Shown: in pieces, positions 1 through 6,523 of the stretch
Layout of the letters: the number at the start of each line of letters is the position of its first letter
How positions within the stretch are numbered: the first letter of the stretch is position 1
Assembly (NCBI GenBank): GCA_017448965.1
Contig: JAFSKK010000034.1
Coordinates: 1 to 59,569 of the forward strand
Direction: 5' to 3'
DNA length: 59,569 bases
From: Bacteroidaceae bacterium
GTDB lineage: Bacteria > Bacteroidota > Bacteroidia > Bacteroidales > Bacteroidaceae
Notes under the pieces: model-generated
Told to the model about the DNA's origin: nothing
What the model saw: the letters and a program-made list of their open reading frames with translations, nothing else
Database searches by the model: none
Position numbers and translations under genes: made by a program

Positions 1-145
1 TTAGAAAAATTGTCTAACTTTTTGTTGGAGAAATCATCCACAAACGGAACAAATGTAAGTTCTGAAAACCGATTTCATCAATAATAGGAACTTTGAAATT
101 GACATTTTGTAAGTGATTTTTTCTAATGACCGATTTGGGATAAAC

Positions 146-190
146 AAAAAAGGGGCCGACTTGCCAGAAACAGCAAGTCGGCCTCTTTTT
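146..190 (-). terminator. Intrinsic terminator downstream of rfbC
   Basis: A 14-bp stem (151-164 with 173-186, one G-T wobble) with an 8-nt loop. On the minus strand it is followed by a run of T. It lies just after the stop codon of the minus-strand rfbC gene. Confidence 0.85.
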
Positions 191-203
191 CAATGCCCCT
201 TCT

Positions 204-776
204 TCAATATAGTGGCACGTTGATGTCGAACACAAGTTCAGCATCTTTCAAACGTGGGTGGTGAGCATCCTTCTCCGACAAGATACGATTCTCCGTGGGA
301 ACCTGCCAGTCGATGCTGAGGTCGGGGTCATCCCATGCGATGGCTCCTTCACTTTGGGGAGCATAGTAGTTGTCGCACTTATATTGGAAAACTGCCTCAT
401 CGCTCAATACAGCAAACCCGTGCGCAAAACCACGTGGCACAAAGAACTGAAGATGATTTTCTGCTGAAAGCACACATGCCACATGTTTGCCGAATGTAGG
501 GCTACCCTTCCGGATATCGACCGCCACATCCAACACGGCACCCTTCACTACACGCACCAACTTGGCCTGTGTGAAAGGGGGCTTCTGAAAGTGCAAACCA
601 CGCACCACTCCAGCCACTGACTGACTTTCGTTGTCCTGCACGAACACGGTCTTGCAAACTTTCTCTTCAAACTCACGCTGCGAGAACGACTCGAAGAAGT
701 AGCCTCGGGCGTCGCCAAAGAGACGAGGTTCAATAATTTTCACACCTTCTATTTCGGTGTCAATCACGTTGATCAT
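204..776 (-). CDS. rfbC: dTDP-4-dehydrorhamnose 3,5-epimerase
   Basis: 190 residues, the usual size for RmlC/RfbC. It epimerises dTDP-4-dehydro-6-deoxyglucose at C3 and C5 in dTDP-L-rhamnose synthesis, which supplies cell-surface glycans. The cupin family hallmarks are visible: the N-terminal VKIIEPRLFGDARGYFFES stretch, the RGLHFQ motif carrying the family's catalytic His (about residue 62), and a C-terminal WDDPDLSIDW segment. The start is the ATG at 776, 25 bp from a TACCTTTG -7 box on the same strand. The gene diverges from aroB, and the other rml genes are not in this window. Confidence 0.96.
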   Translation of the reverse strand: MINVIDTEIEGVKIIEPRLFGDARGYFFESFSQREFEEKVCKTVFVQDNESQSVAGVVRGLHFQKPPFTQAKLVRVVKGAVLDVAVDIRKGSPTFGKHVACVLSAENHLQFFVPRGFAHGFAVLSDEAVFQYKCDNYYAPQSEGAIAWDDPDLSIDWQVPTENRILSEKDAHHPRLKDAELVFDINVPLY

Positions 777-800
777 AACTATTCCTTATTAAATTTGGTG

Positions 801-808
801 CAAAGGTA
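801..808 (-). promoter_or_regulatory. -7 promoter box for rfbC
   Basis: TACCTTTG read on the minus strand matches the Bacteroidetes TAnnTTTG -7 consensus, about 25 bp before the rfbC start codon. Confidence 0.75.
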
Positions 809-815
809 AAAAAAA

Positions 816-836
816 GTTAGGAGTTAGGAGTTAGGA
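816..836 (+). repeat. Three perfect 7-bp tandem repeats (GTTAGGA) between divergent promoters
   Basis: GTTAGGA is repeated three times without interruption, followed by GTTTTT. The run lies between the two facing -7 boxes of rfbC (801-808) and aroB (846-853), where -33 elements would be expected. Confidence 0.9.
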
Positions 837-845
837 GTTTTTCAC

Positions 846-853
846 TACCTTTG
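846..853 (+). promoter_or_regulatory. -7 promoter box for aroB
   Basis: TACCTTTG on the plus strand, 18 bp before the aroB ATG at 872. A TTG at 851 that would lengthen aroB falls inside this box, which argues against that longer start. Confidence 0.75.
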
Positions 854-871
854 CAGAAATTTTTGGTTCTC

Positions 872-1918
872 ATGGCAAACAAAGTAGTTATCTCGACTGA
901 TATTGCACAAACACTGACAACAGCCGTTGCAGAGGTGAAGCACGACAAGCTTTTTCTCTTGACCGACGAAACAACCCACGCATTATGCCTCCCCGTAGTG
1001 AAAGACATCCCATGTCTGAAGGATGCCATCCATATTACTATCGGTGCGACAGACACACACAAGACGTTGGAGACATTGGCTAACGTGTGGACAGCATTGG
1101 GCAATGGTGGCGGTACTCGTCACTCGCTGATGGTGAACCTCGGAGGCGGCATGGTGACCGACCTTGGAGGCTTTGCGGCCAGCACGTTCAAGCGTGGCAT
1201 CAAGTACATCAACATCCCCACCACCCTGCTCTCGATGGTGGATGCAAGTGTGGGCGGCAAGACGGGCATCAACTTCAATGGTTTGAAGAACGAGATCGGT
1301 GTGTTCAATGCACCCGAAACGGTGATTCTGGACACAGAATTCCTGAAGACGCTCGACCACGAGAACATCTGCTCTGGCTATGCAGAAATGCTGAAGCATG
1401 GACTCATCTCGAACGATGAGAACTTTGCCGAACTGCTAAACTTCGACCTGAACAAGGTGGACTATCAGCATCTGGGAGAAATGGTGGGCACCAGCGTTGC
1501 CATCAAGGAACGCATCGTGGAGGAAGACCCTTTGGAACATGGTATCCGCAAGGCTTTGAATCTCGGTCATACGGCTGGTCATGCATTCGAGAGTTGGGCA
1601 CTCACCAGAAAACCATACCTGCATGGCTATGCAGTAGCATGGGGACTTATCTGCGAACTCTACCTCTCATGCATCAAGACTGGTTTTCCCACCGAAAAGA
1701 TGCGTCAGACGGTTCGCTTCATCAAGGAAAACTACGGCACACTGCCTATCACTTGCGACGATTACGAGGAACTCTACACCTATATGACCCACGACAAGAA
1801 GAACACAGCAGGCATCATTATCTTCACCCTGCTTGGCAACGTGGGCGACATCCGCATCAACCAAACAGCCACGAAAGAGGAAATCTTCGAAATGCTGGAT
1901 TTCTTCAGAGAGAGTTGA
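872..1918 (+). CDS. aroB: 3-dehydroquinate synthase
   Basis: 348 residues from ATG 872. AroB converts DAHP to 3-dehydroquinate, the second step of the shikimate pathway, using NAD+ and a divalent metal. Family motifs are clear: the glycine-rich NLGGGMVTDLGGF NAD-binding segment, IPTTLLSMVDASVGGKTGIN, and the metal-binding LNLGHTAGHAFES. A longer frame opens at TTG 851, but that codon overlaps the promoter, so ATG 872 is preferred. It is monocistronic and ends against a long hairpin shared with the convergent nucleoside hydrolase gene. Confidence 0.97.
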   Translation: MANKVVISTDIAQTLTTAVAEVKHDKLFLLTDETTHALCLPVVKDIPCLKDAIHITIGATDTHKTLETLANVWTALGNGGGTRHSLMVNLGGGMVTDLGGFAASTFKRGIKYINIPTTLLSMVDASVGGKTGINFNGLKNEIGVFNAPETVILDTEFLKTLDHENICSGYAEMLKHGLISNDENFAELLNFDLNKVDYQHLGEMVGTSVAIKERIVEEDPLEHGIRKALNLGHTAGHAFESWALTRKPYLHGYAVAWGLICELYLSCIKTGFPTEKMRQTVRFIKENYGTLPITCDDYEELYTYMTHDKKNTAGIIIFTLLGNVGDIRINQTATKEEIFEMLDFFRES

Positions 1919-1942
1919 AAATTGGAAGGTAAAAGAAAGTAA

Positions 1943-2046
1943 AAGTGAAAAATGATAAGTGAAAAATTTGCTACCGCAACAGCATGTCAACAGATGACGT
2001 ACCAGTGCGGTAGCAAATTTTTCACTTTTCACTTTTACTTTTTACC
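1943..2046. repeat. Long inverted repeat between convergent genes (probable bidirectional terminator)
   Basis: Positions 1957-1978 and 2006-2027 form a perfect 22-bp inverted repeat around a 27-nt loop. Imperfect A/G-rich and T/C-rich arms built from AAGTGAAAAAT-like units extend it on both sides. It fills the gap between the aroB stop and the convergent nucleoside hydrolase stop. Confidence 0.85.
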
Positions 2047-3094
2047 TTTTCATACGATTGTGACGACGCATCTCCATCAACTTCTCCATACTCTGGTAAG
2101 TGTCGAAAGGAAGTTGGTAGCGGGCATTGCCATAGGGGTCTTGCTTGAAGAGCATGAGGGATTCCTCACCCTTCTCCACAAAAGTAACATAACCTGGAGC
2201 AGACATGTTGAACTGTCCGTCGCCAAAGATGGCGTTGGTCACACAGTTCACGTCCCACATACGCTGACCCGTATCGCAAGTATAGTTGGTGTAGACAGCC
2301 TTGATGGGGTTCACCTCTGTCCATGAAAGGTCGGCAATCACATCTTCGGGCAGGTAGTTCATGCTCTCACCCACATAACTTGGCGACATGATGAGTTCCA
2401 CGCTTTCAGGGAGTTTCTCGTAGAAGATGGCAGCCTGCTTGGAAGCGGCACGCATGTTGTAACCACAAGTGCTGTCGTTCTCCTCGAAACGACCCGACTG
2501 AATGTAAACAGCCTTCACCTTCTGGGCAAAGAGGTCGATACCGCTGAGTTTAGAATACTCGTCAGCCTTCGACTCCATCAACTGTGCCAATGAAGTGGCG
2601 AAACCAATGGCCACAATGGTGATGGACTTGTCCTCAGCCTTGCTAAGAATTTTGCGGTAGAGTTTCCAACCGTCCATGCACTTGCTGGCATCGAAACTGC
2701 GCTTGAAGAGTGGATTCCCATTGGCATCCTTCAGGTCACAAATGCCATTGTAAGGAATGAAAACGCGAGGATTCTTCACACCATTGCGCTCCAAACCCAC
2801 GGGGATGTAAGGGTGACCATAGTAGGTGTTGAAGATGTCCACCACACCAGCGTTATTCTCGCCTTCGCGGTCAACCACAATACCTTTGAGGTCAACCAGT
2901 CCCTCATCGATGTAGTGATTCAACATCATCAGGGCGATGAGGTCATCCGTAGAACTGCCGAAGTCAGCATCGAGAATCATGTTAACAGGCTGACGCTTCT
3001 GGAAACCTGCTGCACCCATTGGGCACTGAGCATTTGCGTCCACAGCAAAGAAGCACATGAGCGCAACAACAAGCATTGAAAAGTTCTTTCTCAT
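2042..3094 (-). CDS. Secreted inosine-uridine-type nucleoside hydrolase
   Basis: 350 residues. A signal peptide covers about residues 1-22 (hydrophobic LVVALMCFFAVDANA), so the enzyme is exported. The nucleoside hydrolase family motif is near residues 42-51 (LDADFGSSTDD; canonical DxDxxxDD calcium site with D42, D44, D50, D51). The family cleaves the N-glycosidic bond of ribonucleosides, releasing base and ribose, so an extracytoplasmic copy suggests nucleoside scavenging (inference). The Cys-rich start of the mature protein (AQCPMGAAG) could suggest a lipoprotein, but the site is a poor lipobox. Substrate preference cannot be read from sequence. Confidence 0.88.
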   Translation of the reverse strand: MRKNFSMLVVALMCFFAVDANAQCPMGAAGFQKRQPVNMILDADFGSSTDDLIALMMLNHYIDEGLVDLKGIVVDREGENNAGVVDIFNTYYGHPYIPVGLERNGVKNPRVFIPYNGICDLKDANGNPLFKRSFDASKCMDGWKLYRKILSKAEDKSITIVAIGFATSLAQLMESKADEYSKLSGIDLFAQKVKAVYIQSGRFEENDSTCGYNMRAASKQAAIFYEKLPESVELIMSPSYVGESMNYLPEDVIADLSWTEVNPIKAVYTNYTCDTGQRMWDVNCVTNAIFGDGQFNMSAPGYVTFVEKGEESLMLFKQDPYGNARYQLPFDTYQSMEKLMEMRRHNRMKR

Positions 3095-3595
3095 AACAAT
3101 TTGTTTTTAAGTTTTAATTGATTGATCATTTTGCCGCCACAAAGGTACGTGTTTTCTTTGTAACCAACAAGAATCTCTAAAAAAAACGAATAAACATCTA
3201 CTTCTCCATGCCCATTACCCCCTCTCTCCCCCCATAAAGCATCAGCCACAATCATGTTCTTTAACATCTTTTTTATAAAAAGTGTTCAAAACATTTGGAT
3301 AGCAACAGAAAAACACGTTAATTTGCAACTGTATTCTCGGAATACAACCTTTTATTTGTTCAATTTTCCGCTCGAACTACCACCTCGACCCTAGGGAAAT
3401 AAAAGAACAATCTCATAACTCATTGAAGTATGTACCTATATGGTGCAGACTTCTCTGTAAGAGTTATGAGGGCTGTGGTAGGCCTGAGCGGAATTACGAC
3501 GAAGGCTGCACTTTTCTTTTGCCCTTATGTGAAGTTAGTGCTGGCTCTGTGGGAGAGAACTTTTTTATTTATTACTAACTTAATACACTCAAAAC
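3095..3595. other. Intergenic region with divergent promoters and a long leader
   Basis: 500 bp without a convincing gene. It holds a minus-strand TACCTTTG box (3140-3147) for the nucleoside hydrolase and a 7-bp inverted repeat TGTATTC/GAATACA at 3330-3346. About 240 bp of probable 5' leader lies before the lipoprotein gene at 3596. The 85-residue ORF at 3430-3687 runs into the lipoprotein gene in another frame and has no support. Confidence 0.6.
3140..3147 (-). promoter_or_regulatory. -7 promoter box for the nucleoside hydrolase gene
   Basis: TACCTTTG on the minus strand, 46 bp before the start codon at 3094. Confidence 0.7.
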
Positions 3596-4930
3596 ATGGA
3601 AAAAAAGACTTATTTGCAGTGGCTCGCCATGACGATGGTGGCACTGCTGTGTATCGGCTTCGCTTCATGCAGCAAGGACAACGATGAAACACCAGTGAAG
3701 ACAGGCAAAATTATCGGTCTCGTTTCCGATTATGCCAACTCCAACACACCTGTGGCAGGGGCGACTGTCACACTCGTGCAACAGGGAGAGGTGAAAGTGA
3801 CCGGCAGCGACGGACGCTTCGAGTTCGACAACCTGCGTCCTGGCTCCTACACCGTAGCCGTCACTGCCAACAACTTCCAAGCCAACACACAAATGGCATA
3901 CGTCACTGCCGATGAAGCGACACACTGCGACTTTCAGTTACAACGCAGTTCACAAAACGTGGAACTTTCACCCATGTCGCTCACCTTTGGAAAGAATATC
4001 GACCAATTGTCGTTCTATATCATCAACAACACCAACCAGTTGCTCACATACAGTTTCTCAAACGTGCCTAGTTACCTGCAGATTTCTCCATCGTCTGGCT
4101 CGGTTGCAGCCAAGGGACGCCAGGCTATTGTTACCACCATTCCTAACCGTAGCACTGTTACAACTACAGGAACACAAATCGTCCTTGTAAACATCGGCAA
4201 CGATTCATACGCTCTCACTATTACAATGACTAACAGCAACGTAACGCCCCCCACTCCCACACCTGATCCAAATCCTGACCCTACTCCCACTCCCACAACA
4301 GATGACGTAACTCGTGGTTTGCTTGCATACTATAACTTCGATGACGGAACTGCCAATAATGCAGCAGGAACACAGAACAATGGTGTTATAAACGGAACTG
4401 CATCATTTATTACTGATACACCTAAAGGAACAGGCAAGGCTCTCTTCCTTGACCAGAAACAGTATGTCAATGTAGCAAGGAATCCACTTAACGGCAAGAA
4501 TACTTATACCGTCAGCCTGTGGGCAAAGGACTTTGGTGCAGGCTACTTGTTCACAACACTTGGAGACGATTTTAATTGGACTGGACCTGCAACTATGTAT
4601 ATCATTTCGGACGGAAAAATCAGTAATTATACAAATCCTTGGATCAATCAACCTTTTAACTACAACGCTACCAATCTTCAATCGTCTGGCTGGCACATGA
4701 TAACCATTGTTCACCAGGAAATGCTTGTAGAACTCTACATAGATGGGAATCTTACAGATTCAGCAAATGATGAACGAACTATTGGTGGTAACAAGATGCA
4801 AATTGGAGGACGTGGTGATTGGGAACAAATGCCTTGGGCCGACCCCTTCAAGGTTGACAATGTCCGCATTTATGGTGTAGCCCTCACAGAAGAGGAGGTT
4901 GCCCAGCTCTATAACTACGAGAAGAAATAA
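3596..4930 (+). CDS. Surface or periplasmic lipoprotein with carboxypeptidase-regulatory-like and LamG-type domains
   Basis: 444 residues. A lipoprotein signal peptide ends at GFAS-C (Cys25), followed by SKDNDE. Domains in order: a CarboxypepD_reg-like beta domain (about 38-110, GRFEFDNLRPGSYTVAV), an IgG-like BACON-type segment (about 115-205, VELSPMSLTFGKN... then PSSGSV), a Pro/Thr/Asp linker (PTPTPDPNPDPTPTPT), and a C-terminal LamG_3/concanavalin-like domain (about 230-440, GLLAYYNFDDGTANNAAG, then VDNVRIYGVALTEEEV). The architecture suggests binding to glycan or protein at the cell surface. No catalytic module is visible. An intrinsic terminator follows. Confidence 0.82.
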   Translation: MEKKTYLQWLAMTMVALLCIGFASCSKDNDETPVKTGKIIGLVSDYANSNTPVAGATVTLVQQGEVKVTGSDGRFEFDNLRPGSYTVAVTANNFQANTQMAYVTADEATHCDFQLQRSSQNVELSPMSLTFGKNIDQLSFYIINNTNQLLTYSFSNVPSYLQISPSSGSVAAKGRQAIVTTIPNRSTVTTTGTQIVLVNIGNDSYALTITMTNSNVTPPTPTPDPNPDPTPTPTTDDVTRGLLAYYNFDDGTANNAAGTQNNGVINGTASFITDTPKGTGKALFLDQKQYVNVARNPLNGKNTYTVSLWAKDFGAGYLFTTLGDDFNWTGPATMYIISDGKISNYTNPWINQPFNYNATNLQSSGWHMITIVHQEMLVELYIDGNLTDSANDERTIGGNKMQIGGRGDWEQMPWADPFKVDNVRIYGVALTEEEVAQLYNYEKK

Positions 4931-4968
4931 ACTTCCGCACATTATCTATCGGAACAAAAATAAAGAAG

Positions 4969-5010
4969 TCCGGCGAACCCCTGTTACAGCAAGGTTTCGC
5001 CGGATGTTTT
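4969..5010 (+). terminator. Intrinsic terminator after the LamG lipoprotein gene
   Basis: Stem TCCGGCGAA (4969-4977) with TTCGCCGGA (4996-5004), followed by TGTTTTTGTT on the plus strand. Confidence 0.8.
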
Positions 5011-5032
5011 TGTTGAATAGTCTTGTCCGTCT

Positions 5033-5090
5033 CTACTTCACAATCACGAAACCAATTTGGTCGTCCATCAAACTCCATACAATCGATGGT
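5033..5090 (-). pseudogene. Relic of a GH97-type gene 3' end
   Basis: Read on the minus strand, this segment ends in codons for MDDQIGFVIVK and a TAG stop. The intact GH97 gene 1.5 kb away ends in MVDQGGFVIVK and TAG, and the last ~30 bp are nearly identical at the DNA level (CTACTTCACAATCAC shared on the plus strand). Upstream the frame carries no recognisable domain. A decayed duplicate or recombination scar is the simplest reading. Confidence 0.5.
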
Positions 5091-5180
5091 GTTATGAACA
5101 GAAGATAGGGGCAAAAGCGGAAAATCCAATGTACAACCAAGAAAATAAGCTTTTTTCTTGGCAGTTTAGTTCAAGAGTGT

Positions 5181-5188
5181 TACCTTTG
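5181..5188 (+). promoter_or_regulatory. -7 promoter box for the AAA ATPase gene
   Basis: TACCTTTG followed by C, directly before the first of three 22-bp repeats. The transcript would begin inside the repeat array. Confidence 0.75.
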
Positions 5189-5191
5189 CAG

Positions 5192-5248
5192 CGGATTGAA
5201 CATTTTTGTTCAGCAGATTGAACATTTTCTACAAACGGATTGAACATT
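5192..5248 (+). repeat. Three direct repeats with 22-bp period upstream of the ATPase gene
   Basis: CGGATTGAACATT (5192), CAGATTGAACATT (5214) and CGGATTGAACATT (5236) start exactly 22 bp apart, about two helical turns. The array lies between the promoter box and the start codon at 5256, where an operator or RNA-level control site would sit. Confidence 0.85.
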
Positions 5249-5255
5249 ATTTATT

Positions 5256-6446
5256 ATGGAATACAAACGTCCTCAGTTTCAATGGATTCTCGAGCGCATA
5301 AAAGAGCCTCGAGATAAGATACAGGTGATTGTTGGGCCACGTCAAGTGGGAAAATCAACAATTATAGAACAAGTGCTTGAAGAATGTGATGTTCCTTTCG
5401 AGAGTTGTTCCGCTGATGATGTGGTAGGTGTTGGAGCTTCTTGGCTGGCTCAGATATGGGAAGCACAGCGCATGAAGATGATAGCACGTAGTGAACAAAA
5501 AAGACTGTTGGTAGTAGATGAGGTACAAAAAATTCGGAACTGGAGCGAAACCGTGAAAGCGGAATGGGACAGGGACACCCGAGAGCACCGTCCTTTATCG
5601 GTTGTGCTTTTGGGGTCATCTCGCATGCTGATAGAAAAAGGACTGACGGAATCGTTAGCTGGACGTTTTGAACTGATACGCCTGCCACACTGGACTTTCA
5701 CAGAAATGCGGGAATGCTTTGGATGGACATTGCCTCAATACATCTATTATGGCGGTTACCCTGGTGCTGCCACATACATACAGTCTGATGCACGTTGGCG
5801 TAATTATGTGAAGGATGCACTTATAGAACCTTCTATATCGAGAGATGTACTGATGAACACGACAATCATGAAGCCACAATTGCTGCGACAATTGTTCGAA
5901 TTAGGCAGCAGCTATAGTGGAGAGCTGCTTTCATTAACAAAAGTGGCAGCACAATTGCAAGACGTTGGGAATGTAACGACTTTGGCTGGTTATTTGCAGT
6001 TATTGGACGAATGTGGCCTACTGTGTGGACTCCAAAAGTATGCTGCAGATACTGCCAGAAAGTATAATTCGGTACCCAAATTTCAGGTGTACAACAATGC
6101 CTTGAGAAATGTCTATGCCGAAGAGGATTTCATGTCTGCCATTGAGAATCCTCGAGCATGGGGAAGATATGTGGAATCTGCCATTGGGGCTTACTTGGTA
6201 AGCCAAGCCTGCGTGCGTGACTATCAGGTGTATTATTGGCGCGACAAAAACGATGAGGTCGATTTTGTCTTGGTGCGCCGAAAGAAGATTGTGGCCATTG
6301 AAGTGAAAACAGGAAGAAGGACAACAAATGAGGGAATACCAAAATTTTCCTCCTTATTCCATCCTTTCCGTGCATTAATTGTAGGTTCGGGAGGATTGGG
6401 AGTGGAGGATTTTCTTTCAATGGATTTGAATCTGCTTTTCAAATGA
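5256..6446 (+). CDS. AAA_14/DUF4143-family ATPase
   Basis: 396 residues. N-terminal P-loop ATPase domain: Walker A VGPRQVGKST (about 26-35), Walker B LLVVDEVQKI (about 84-93), sensor segment VVLLGSSRML and SLAGRFELIRLPHWTF. The DUF4143 domain occupies the C-terminal half, with a restriction-endonuclease-like tail (YWRDKNDEVDFVLVRRKKIVAIEVKTG, about 335-360) that keeps the D...ExK pattern of nuclease folds. The biological role of this widespread family is unsettled. The start codon follows a promoter plus a three-unit repeat array. It converges on the GH97 gene, sharing a 20-bp-stem terminator. Confidence 0.88.
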   Translation: MEYKRPQFQWILERIKEPRDKIQVIVGPRQVGKSTIIEQVLEECDVPFESCSADDVVGVGASWLAQIWEAQRMKMIARSEQKRLLVVDEVQKIRNWSETVKAEWDRDTREHRPLSVVLLGSSRMLIEKGLTESLAGRFELIRLPHWTFTEMRECFGWTLPQYIYYGGYPGAATYIQSDARWRNYVKDALIEPSISRDVLMNTTIMKPQLLRQLFELGSSYSGELLSLTKVAAQLQDVGNVTTLAGYLQLLDECGLLCGLQKYAADTARKYNSVPKFQVYNNALRNVYAEEDFMSAIENPRAWGRYVESAIGAYLVSQACVRDYQVYYWRDKNDEVDFVLVRRKKIVAIEVKTGRRTTNEGIPKFSSLFHPFRALIVGSGGLGVEDFLSMDLNLLFK

Positions 6447-6450
6447 TATA

Positions 6451-6497
6451 CAAAGAAGAGGGTGAAGCGTAGAGATTACGCTTCACCCTCTTCTTTG
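6451..6497. terminator. Bidirectional terminator between the ATPase and GH97 genes
   Basis: Perfect 20-bp stem (6451-6470 with 6478-6497) with a 7-nt loop AGAGATT, between two convergent stop codons. T-rich flanks are short, so efficiency is uncertain. Confidence 0.8.
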
Positions 6498-6523
6498 TTG
6501 TGTATTCAATTAACTCACGCATC

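Larger units (their letters stand above)
4931..5255. other. Intergenic region: terminator, gene remnant, promoter and phased repeats
   Basis: 325 bp. It contains the terminator of the lipoprotein gene, a short minus-strand relic of a GH97-type 3' end (5033-5090), a TACCTTTG promoter box (5181-5188) and three 22-bp-spaced repeats (5192-5248) in front of the ATPase gene. Confidence 0.75.

Noticed and set aside
851-871. TTG 851 as an upstream aroB start
   Set aside because: It lies within the TACCTTTG promoter box; the 7 extra residues are not part of AroB. ATG 872 is used.
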